Shown here one piece after another: positions 27,572 through 33,492 of a DNA stretch of 33,492 nt. The stretch's first letter is position 1; every line of letters starts with the position of its first letter. Source of the DNA: Oligosphaeraceae bacterium (GTDB lineage: Bacteria; Verrucomicrobiota; Lentisphaeria; Oligosphaerales; Oligosphaeraceae); NCBI GenBank assembly GCA_012799725.1, contig JAAZKR010000024.1, positions 1-33,492 of the forward strand, read 5' to 3'. The notes under the pieces were generated by a model that did no database searches, was not told where the DNA came from, and worked only from the letters and a program-made list of their open reading frames with translations. A program made the position numbers and the translations under genes.

Positions 27572-28378
27572 CTACCTCGTCATGAGTGAATGATAAACAT
27601 CGTCGCATTCAATATAGCGGAAAGAAAGTTCCGGAAAGTCTTCCGGAAGCAATTCTGCAAGCAGACGCATGCCGGAACGTTCGGAAGCGCAATGTCCCAG
27701 AACCAGGATTGCCTTTTTACTCCCCTGATAGGCCATTTCCCGCACCAGTTCGGCTTCGCCGTATTCACAGATTTCACCGGTAATGACAACATCGGTGTCA
27801 TCCTGATTCAAAATGTCGTAAATATGTCCTGGGGTTCCACAGGCAAATGCGAGATTTTGGACAGCGGCATCTATTGCACCGGCGATTCGAATATGAGGAG
27901 CAGGAAGCGACATCTTTATTATCGAGGCAATATCGCGGACTGTCATCGCTGCGTGCAGCTGAAAGCTTGTGATGCCCCAATAGGGCTTGCCGATAATTTT
28001 CCCCTTGAGCCCCAAAAAGCGAATTGTTCCCTCGCCAATCAGATCCAATGGCATGAAATGTGGATGGTCGTGATAACGAAAATAAGCAAGGCCGCTATCT
28101 TCTAAAAATTGTTTTTTTGCTAGATAGACGGTGTGAGTAGGTTTTTCCTGGTCATTGCCTAGCGCTGCCTCGTGGCCGACAAGCAATTCTGCTCCCCATT
28201 GCACGGCCTTATGCATCACTTCCAGGGTCGGGAACATCGTGATGGCGACTTTGTGGAGGATGCGGTTTTCATCCCCCGAATAGAGTTTATCTACTGTCCA
28301 GTCCCGAAGTATGTTCGCATTTCGAAAGGTATGCAGCTTGGCTAGGAAATCCTTGATGGTCATCATGACTGCACGCAT
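27572..28378 (-). CDS. NIF3/DUF34-like dinuclear-metal protein
   Basis: About 268 residues from the ATG chosen here. Start is uncertain: a GTG at 28402 would overlap the upstream glycosidase by 19 bp, and ATGs at 28366 and 28363 also fit, the last giving MTIKDFLAKLHTF. Counting from the GTG, family motifs are VGHEAAL (75-81), YHDHPHF (110-116), TGEICEYGEAELV (208-220) and LGHCASERSGM (235-245). The usual HHP motif is replaced by HEA, and the histidine after TGE by an EYGE sequence, so metal binding may differ from canonical NIF3 proteins. Family function is unsettled. Its position between glycosidase and symporter, with a 4-bp gap downstream, implies a metabolic or repair role tied to this operon. 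Confidence 0.85.
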   Translation of the reverse strand: MRAVMMTIKDFLAKLHTFRNANILRDWTVDKLYSGDENRILHKVAITMFPTLEVMHKAVQWGAELLVGHEAALGNDQEKPTHTVYLAKKQFLEDSGLAYFRYHDHPHFMPLDLIGEGTIRFLGLKGKIIGKPYWGITSFQLHAAMTVRDIASIIKMSLPAPHIRIAGAIDAAVQNLAFACGTPGHIYDILNQDDTDVVITGEICEYGEAELVREMAYQGSKKAILVLGHCASERSGMRLLAELLPEDFPELSFRYIECDDVYHSLMTR

Positions 28379-28383
28379 TGAGA

Positions 28384-30450
28384 TTATTTGTTTTTCTTCC
28401 ACAGGACTGCTGTGCTGTGAGCCCCCAGAACGAGGCGTGCATCGGATACAGTGTTGCCATTGCTGACGTAAAGTAGTTGGAAGCCTTCCGAGATCAGCAA
28501 TTCCTGTTCGGTTTCAGTCTGGTTGAATACAAAGCGATAGCAGTCAGTCTCCGAAATGCGTTCTTGAATCCAGAAAGGAGATTCACTGATGGGGAGTCCT
28601 GCCGCAGAAAACGCCTGGCGGTATATTTCAGGAATGGCTTTCATGGTGCAGCGTTTGCCAATGGCCATAGAGACCGACCCGCCACAGGTGTAAACCACAC
28701 CTTTACCAACATGATTCAGTACGGCCGCAGTCTTGCCATCTTCCCACCGTGCAATGGCTTCGCCGCCGCAGACTTGAAGTTCTGTTTTGCAGAACACTGC
28801 TTCATCCTGCTGGCGATTGGCAAAAGTAAGCATGGCACTCCTGTCACTTTTTAGTGCCAGGCGGTGTTTTTCCTTGCAGCCAGTCAGACTTTCCAAGCCG
28901 TATGCAGGTCGCTTCAAGGTAACCCATGTACGCTCATCTCGACAGGCAAAGGGATATTCCACAAGCAGCGTGCCACCTTTTTCAACATAATCACGAAGCG
29001 CAGGAATGGCTTCCGGACGTACGAACTCCCAGCAACTCGCCACTACCAGCTGGTAATCGCTTAAATCCTGTTCTGGCGTCACAAAATCTACGGCATAGCC
29101 GCATTGACGCAGGATAAATGCACTTCCGGCTGTACTGAATTTATAGCTGTAGTTGCAGTTTTCCTGGATGTCCCAGATTCTGTCTAAGCGGCTGTTCATA
29201 TCCTGAATTCTCATCAGCAAATCTGTGGCGCAGTCAAAAAGAACAGCAACCTTACGCGGTGTTGGCGAGGTTTTTGCAAAGTCTGCACCCCAGGATTTCA
29301 GCAGGGAGGCGACTTTGTCGCAGCGTTCACTGCGAGGAGTGGCACTGCCGTCCATTTCACGCATGCCCCATCCGTTGGATTCTTCTCCGATGCGTTCGGA
29401 ACGGTACTGCCAGAAGGTCAATCCACGGCAACCGGAAGCCAGAGCCATCCAGAGAACTTGCTCAACATATTCCGGGTCGGCTTCTTCGTGCCAGCACGAA
29501 TAGTTGGTGTAGAATTCCTGGCACCAGTAATTGCTGTCAACCCTATACATCCAAGCACCTAATGCCAAAGGTTTATGGCGTTCCAGGATGTTTTTGGGCA
29601 GTAGTTCGACCGAGAATGAGCAGCCGTACCAGTCGACTTTCTGACAGTTCAGGAAATCATTGCTGGTATCGCAGGCGGGATCCTGGGTATAGCTACATTG
29701 CCCGACATGACACATTACAAATTTTCCCGGTGCGCCGCGGCGCAATCCCGCTGTAGAATACTCGATATGGCTTGCTACTGACTCGCTTGCCCATTGCCGC
29801 CAAAGATATAGTTCCGTATAATCTGAATGTGACTGGGGCGGGAAAATAGTATCAAAACTTGTCCAGGCCTTGCCGTAGGCCTTGTTGAGTTTTTCGACGG
29901 TGTCGAATTTCCCGCGGAGATAATCCCGGTAACTTCTGACGGAATGCTCGCACTGGCATTGTCCCAACGGACGGCTCCTTGGTTCATTCCAGGAATTGAA
30001 GAACCATAATGCAGGGTGATCTTTGAACTGTCGCGCCAGTTTCTCGGTAAACTTTTCCGCAGCCTTGGCAACAGCAGGATTGTCAAAACAGGGCCACCAT
30101 CCACCGACATAGAACGCGGCATGTGCAATCGGCGGAAGTGGATTGCCACCAAAGCCGATACGGCTACCGCCCAATTCGGTGAAAACCCAGTCCGGTGCAT
30201 TTTCCAGCTGAGGCTTGATGATCACACGCAGATGGTATTTATGCGCCATATCACACAGACGCTTGAGCTCTGAGAAATCATAAACACCGCGAATTCGCTC
30301 ATGGCATCGCCATTGCGGACGGAATTGAACATGGGTATATCCAGTGGCGGCAATTTCTTTCAAATCGCCTTCCCATTCAGATTCCAACGGAGTCGGCGCA
30401 CGGTGATATTGGGTGCCGAACGGGAAGAATTGCTGAAACTGATTTTCCAT
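28384..30450 (-). CDS. GH42-like beta-galactosidase-type glycosidase, cytoplasmic
   Basis: 688 residues, no signal peptide. The TIM barrel (about 10-390) has the acid/base glutamate E156 in NSWNEP; the nucleophile is probably E312 in CQEFYTNYS, by position rather than by a perfect motif. C121, C165 and C167 match the spacing of three zinc cysteines of Thermus A4 beta-galactosidase; the fourth is Ser170, beside His169. A Rossmann-like middle domain follows (about 393-600: LSDYQLVVASCWEF, GGTLLVEYPF) as in GH42, then a small beta domain. Substrate specificity is unknown. No ribosome-binding site is visible before the ATG. It sits 34 bp after the secreted glycosidase, suggesting it digests products brought in by the symporter. 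Confidence 0.85.
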   Translation of the reverse strand: MENQFQQFFPFGTQYHRAPTPLESEWEGDLKEIAATGYTHVQFRPQWRCHERIRGVYDFSELKRLCDMAHKYHLRVIIKPQLENAPDWVFTELGGSRIGFGGNPLPPIAHAAFYVGGWWPCFDNPAVAKAAEKFTEKLARQFKDHPALWFFNSWNEPRSRPLGQCQCEHSVRSYRDYLRGKFDTVEKLNKAYGKAWTSFDTIFPPQSHSDYTELYLWRQWASESVASHIEYSTAGLRRGAPGKFVMCHVGQCSYTQDPACDTSNDFLNCQKVDWYGCSFSVELLPKNILERHKPLALGAWMYRVDSNYWCQEFYTNYSCWHEEADPEYVEQVLWMALASGCRGLTFWQYRSERIGEESNGWGMREMDGSATPRSERCDKVASLLKSWGADFAKTSPTPRKVAVLFDCATDLLMRIQDMNSRLDRIWDIQENCNYSYKFSTAGSAFILRQCGYAVDFVTPEQDLSDYQLVVASCWEFVRPEAIPALRDYVEKGGTLLVEYPFACRDERTWVTLKRPAYGLESLTGCKEKHRLALKSDRSAMLTFANRQQDEAVFCKTELQVCGGEAIARWEDGKTAAVLNHVGKGVVYTCGGSVSMAIGKRCTMKAIPEIYRQAFSAAGLPISESPFWIQERISETDCYRFVFNQTETEQELLISEGFQLLYVSNGNTVSDARLVLGAHSTAVLWKKNK

Positions 30451-30484
30451 AATCGTGTGTTTTGTGGAGGATTATTGGGTTGAT

Positions 30485-33277
30485 TCAACGATAGGTTCCT
30501 ATGAAGGAAGCCCATATTGGAAGGTGCATTTCTGCGGGTGGGTGCTTCTTCTCGGTGCGGATATCCAACAGTTCCGATGCCCCCTTGACTTTCAGGGTGA
30601 CCGCCTGCTTGCTCATATTTGCAATATAGAGATACGCCTTGCCATCATCGCTGCGGCATGCGACCCATTCCACGCCATAGACAGAGGCGCCATTGCTATC
30701 CACGACTTCGATGTCGTCCGCCAGACCATAGTCCTTTGCCAGAGAACGCAGCTGCTTGGATAATTCGGGCAGATCCCTGGAAAGTGCAAGGTTCTTGCCG
30801 CCGATTTTTTCTGAAGCCATTCGGGCATTGTCCGATCCGAAGCAGGTGTCAAAAAGCAATTTACCGCCTTCGGTTGCATATTTTTTCAAGGCTGCCTCGG
30901 TTTCCGGAAGAGGCATTGGGCAATCCGACACTAACAGCAGCGGCAGATTGGCAGCAGTGACGCTGCCTTCTATCAGCTGCCGTTCATCGACAACACGAAG
31001 CGGCGAGCCTGCAAACATTGCAGCCTCGCTAATACGCAATAGGGCGGTATTGTTGCGGTCACCATCCAGATAACGTGAATGGCGGCTGTAAAGCACACCG
31101 ATGCGACGTGGCCGGTTGGCCAGGGCAAGATAGGCCTTGCTATGCATGCGTAGGGACGCAGTGGTCAGTCCGCCCTGAAGCATCAGATGCGGCTGGCTGG
31201 TCATATCCAGAGCCTGATTGATGCCAGGACAGGCAACCCAAAAGGCACCGGCGCGTAGTCCATGAATGAAATTCTGCCTCATTACCATGTCCAGGCAGGC
31301 AGGTGGTGTGACCGGCGGGTCGCAGCGGATGATATGCCATTCGCTGTCGAAGATCCATTTGCCGGGTTCGTAACTGCGCAGCAGCTCAAAATAGGGAGTC
31401 TGGTACTGGGCGACATCTGAAGAGAGGCGATCAGCACGGTCATGGGAGTTGTCTGCCCAAGAATCGGTGCCGATAATTGGAGTCAAGGCGGCTAGCGCTT
31501 TGCGGTCAATGCCATCCGCATAGTCGTAGAAATTCCGGTTAGCACTGGCAAATGGCATCCATGGCATGCCGAACTCGTAAGGAAGATGCTTGATGTGTGT
31601 TGGAATGCCGGGAGCGTATTTCACGCAGAGATCATGCATCATGGTAAAAAACTCAGTGCCGACTTCCTGATTGCAGAGCACCCAATCCCAGAAACGGACG
31701 GCATTGTTTCGATCCATGGCAATGTCACGGGTCATGAATATTCTATCAAAGGATTCAAATCGGGTTTTCCAGGCAGCATTCACTTTGTCAATGGTGACAT
31801 ATTTTTTCTGGAGGAACTGGCGAAAGCGCTGTTGCATGGCTGGGGTATAATCCTCAAAGCATACTTCATTGGCCAAGTCAATGGCAGCTAAGGCCGGACT
31901 TTGGGAGACGATCGGCAGAAGCTGACTTAAAAACTCCCGACACATTTCGAGGTAATCAGGTGCCAGAATGGAAGCCTTTAGAAAGCCATGACCGGCCTGA
32001 CGGCCTTTCCACTGTTGCTCATGCAATGCAATGCCTTCTTCTTCGCCTTCCATCCCCATGCCAATAAAGGTTCCTTCCCATTCCGGATGATTGCGCAGAA
32101 TATGGGGCGGTGTATAGGGTGCTACCATCAGGTCGAAACGGATGCCGTGGTTTTCATATTCTTCCAGATGCGGCATTGTCCGGCGACGCAGCATGCCATC
32201 GTCAAAAATACCATTTTCTCGACGCATAACCGAATCAGGCCAGACATGGGCCGACACCAGGTTGTAGCCCATGGCCTTCAATTCGGGGGCAAGGCTTCCC
32301 AGCCCCCAGCCGCAGACTCCTCCATAAAAATCAGTGTCGTCCTCCCCCAGCATAGGTGTTGAATAGTTAGAGGGAACACGCCAGGCGCGTAGCCCGGTGC
32401 CTGTCTTTAATTCTTCCATCAGCGCTTCGGCATCCTTGAGAAACAACTCCATGTTGCGTTCATTCTTTTTCTCCTGACGATACCACAACCCGTCCACCGC
32501 CAGCCGTCCTGCCGCCCATTGTGCCGCGCATTCCTGGACTGCATTGTCTTCGGGAATGGCCTGCATGGATTGAGGGCCATAGAAAAAGTCGTTCAATTTC
32601 TGTATGCGTTCTGCATAATCCTGGTTGCCGGGAAACGGCGTTTCCGGCGGAATAGGCGCGTCACCCGGTATAATTTCCAATGACGAATACCATCCCAGGG
32701 CACCACGGTTTTCCAAGCCCAATCTTCCGAAACGCACGGAATATGGGGCTTTGCCATAATTGCCGCCCTTTGCCTTAACCGTTGTATAACCACCACGCAC
32801 AAGCGCAACATTTTCCTTGCCAAGTATCAGCTCTAATTTTTCGGGTTTCAGGTTATTCCAGTGAATGACCGTGGGTTCCCAGAAAATAAAACGAGATAGC
32901 GCGCTTGTGTCCCCACAGGTCAAGCGAAATCGCCCCCGACGAACAAGGTCTACGCGTATGATCTGACGGCCATCAGCATCCAGTATTGAAAACAGATGAC
33001 CGTCCAGCCAACAGTAGGAGGTGTCTGCCGGTGAATACCCGAAAACAAAACGAGCAGGCATATTCTCCTTATATGCGTCAGATACCTTGAACCCAGTGTA
33101 GTTGGGATAGATATTCCAAACACCGCGTCCGTCAACCCAGACTGTATTAAGTCCTGTTGCACAGTTGGCTTCCTGAGGGCGCTCCGCTCTGCTCTTCCAT
33201 TGAAAGGAAATACCGAATAGACTCGATGGCATGCCGTATGCTAATAACAAGATGAAGATGATGCCCCATTTTCTCAT
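30485..33277 (-). CDS. Secreted GH42-like glycoside hydrolase, first gene of operon
   Basis: 930 residues from the ATG with AAGGA upstream; a GTG 12 codons earlier is less likely. A signal peptide (RKWGIIFILLLAYGMPSSLFG) sends it to the periplasm or outside. An N-terminal beta-rich domain (about 25-210) precedes a GH-A barrel with acid/base E471 in DLANEV and probable nucleophile E646 in FDSEWH. A Rossmann-like domain follows (RRIGVLYSRHSRY, LLLVSDCPMPL, GGKLLFDTCFG) and a C-terminal beta domain, as in GH42 enzymes. Both catalytic glutamates are present. It presumably releases sugar from an extracellular polysaccharide or glycoprotein, the cargo then entering by the symporter. Exact specificity is not predictable from sequence. 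Confidence 0.87.
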   Translation of the reverse strand: MRKWGIIFILLLAYGMPSSLFGISFQWKSRAERPQEANCATGLNTVWVDGRGVWNIYPNYTGFKVSDAYKENMPARFVFGYSPADTSYCWLDGHLFSILDADGRQIIRVDLVRRGRFRLTCGDTSALSRFIFWEPTVIHWNNLKPEKLELILGKENVALVRGGYTTVKAKGGNYGKAPYSVRFGRLGLENRGALGWYSSLEIIPGDAPIPPETPFPGNQDYAERIQKLNDFFYGPQSMQAIPEDNAVQECAAQWAAGRLAVDGLWYRQEKKNERNMELFLKDAEALMEELKTGTGLRAWRVPSNYSTPMLGEDDTDFYGGVCGWGLGSLAPELKAMGYNLVSAHVWPDSVMRRENGIFDDGMLRRRTMPHLEEYENHGIRFDLMVAPYTPPHILRNHPEWEGTFIGMGMEGEEEGIALHEQQWKGRQAGHGFLKASILAPDYLEMCREFLSQLLPIVSQSPALAAIDLANEVCFEDYTPAMQQRFRQFLQKKYVTIDKVNAAWKTRFESFDRIFMTRDIAMDRNNAVRFWDWVLCNQEVGTEFFTMMHDLCVKYAPGIPTHIKHLPYEFGMPWMPFASANRNFYDYADGIDRKALAALTPIIGTDSWADNSHDRADRLSSDVAQYQTPYFELLRSYEPGKWIFDSEWHIIRCDPPVTPPACLDMVMRQNFIHGLRAGAFWVACPGINQALDMTSQPHLMLQGGLTTASLRMHSKAYLALANRPRRIGVLYSRHSRYLDGDRNNTALLRISEAAMFAGSPLRVVDERQLIEGSVTAANLPLLLVSDCPMPLPETEAALKKYATEGGKLLFDTCFGSDNARMASEKIGGKNLALSRDLPELSKQLRSLAKDYGLADDIEVVDSNGASVYGVEWVACRSDDGKAYLYIANMSKQAVTLKVKGASELLDIRTEKKHPPAEMHLPIWASFIGTYR

Positions 33278-33333
33278 GGCAGTTTTTCCTTTTTTATTCT
33301 GTTCTTTTTGCACTCAGAAGCATTATTTTTATT

Positions 33334-33435
33334 CACAGTCATCCCATAAGCGATAAAAAACGGCATAATTGGTTCAATTTCACGCTTAATAAAACCGCTT
33401 CTACCAAAAGGCCATTTTCGATTTTTAATTTCACC
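33334..33435 (-). repeat. Operon-bracketing inverted repeat, right copy
   Basis: Minus-strand partner of 24904-25005. It lies in the leader of the glycosidase operon, ending 57 bp before the first gene's ATG. Of 31 aligned codons, 19 are identical and no indel breaks the frame. Confidence 0.8.
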
Positions 33436-33489
33436 GCCAAGGCCGCCAAGCTTCTTTTTTATCCCCTTTTCTTTGCGTTCTTTGCGGTT
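33433..33489. repeat. Short tandem GCCGCCAAG and CTTTGCGTT units
   Basis: ACCGCCAAG and GCCGCCAAG are adjacent (33433-33450), then CTTTGCGTT and CTTTGCGGTT (33471-33489). The array runs to the window edge and may continue beyond it. Confidence 0.6.
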
Positions 33490-33492
33490 ATC

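Larger units (their letters stand above)
33274..33492 (-). other. Open frame entering from the right edge, ending on the GH start
   Basis: From the window edge a minus-strand frame stays open for 72 codons and ends at a TGA (33276-33274) that overlaps the glycosidase ATG (ATGA). It covers the low-complexity CGCAAAGAA units, a GGLGGE stretch, the KREI-x-P-x-MPFF block shared with the left repeat, and a lysine-rich tail. It may be a decayed or repeat-derived coding segment, or an upstream gene cut by the window. No start can be assigned. Confidence 0.3.

Overview
The window looks like chromosomal DNA of a Gram-negative, probably anaerobic, carbohydrate-using bacterium. I would place it in the PVC superphylum, most likely Lentisphaerota (Victivallis/Oligosphaera-like). 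This rests on three things: a LolA-type sorting protein and DegP-type protease that imply an outer membrane, GH42-like glycosidases next to a very long solute:sodium symporter, and the overall gene mix. It is an inference from protein style, because no rRNA is present to fix the taxonomy. I see no tRNA, rRNA, CRISPR array, prophage, transposase or toxin-antitoxin gene.

Layout. (1) 89-7451, leftward: gyrB, gyrA and uvrC, the DNA topology and repair block. Both gyrase subunits carry strongly acidic additions, and UvrC lacks about 110 residues between its UVR motif and nuclease core. (2) 7452-7870: a divergent promoter region with a good sigma70-like promoter for the rightward gene and an odd hairpin flanked by direct repeats. 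(3) 7871-17235, rightward: Gfo/Idh/MocA oxidoreductase, ABC exporter, serC, glycerophosphodiester phosphodiesterase, a large secreted coiled-coil/TPR protein, and an unusual lipoyl domain + E3/E1-binding domain + FabG-like SDR fusion. (4) 17623-19050 leftward DUF2851 protein, divergent from 19107-21631 rightward: DegP-like protease, FtsB/DivIC-like protein and an orphan class I fumarase/tartrate dehydratase beta subunit. (5) 21709-24449 leftward: O-antigen-ligase-like membrane protein with a C-terminal beta-sandwich domain, coupled by an ATGA overlap to a LolA-like protein. (6) 25144-33277 leftward: a sugar-scavenging operon of secreted GH42-like glycosidase, cytoplasmic GH42-like glycosidase, NIF3/DUF34 protein and SSS symporter. 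The likely logic is extracellular cleavage, sodium-driven uptake, then intracellular cleavage; the NIF3 protein's role there is unknown.

Three kinds of non-coding structure stand out. A dispersed repeat built on TTATCCGCAG and 9-bp CAGATTACA-like units occurs three times, always in a long intergenic gap and always in the same orientation. A second, about 100-bp repeat occurs twice in inverted orientation, bracketing the complete glycosidase/symporter operon (24904-25005 and 33334-33435), and the two copies align without indels in a protein-like frame. A 126-bp segment bounded by 14-bp perfect inverted repeats lies upstream of the orphan fumarase subunit. The best candidates for something new are the lipoyl-PSBD-SDR fusion and the operon-bracketing repeat pair.
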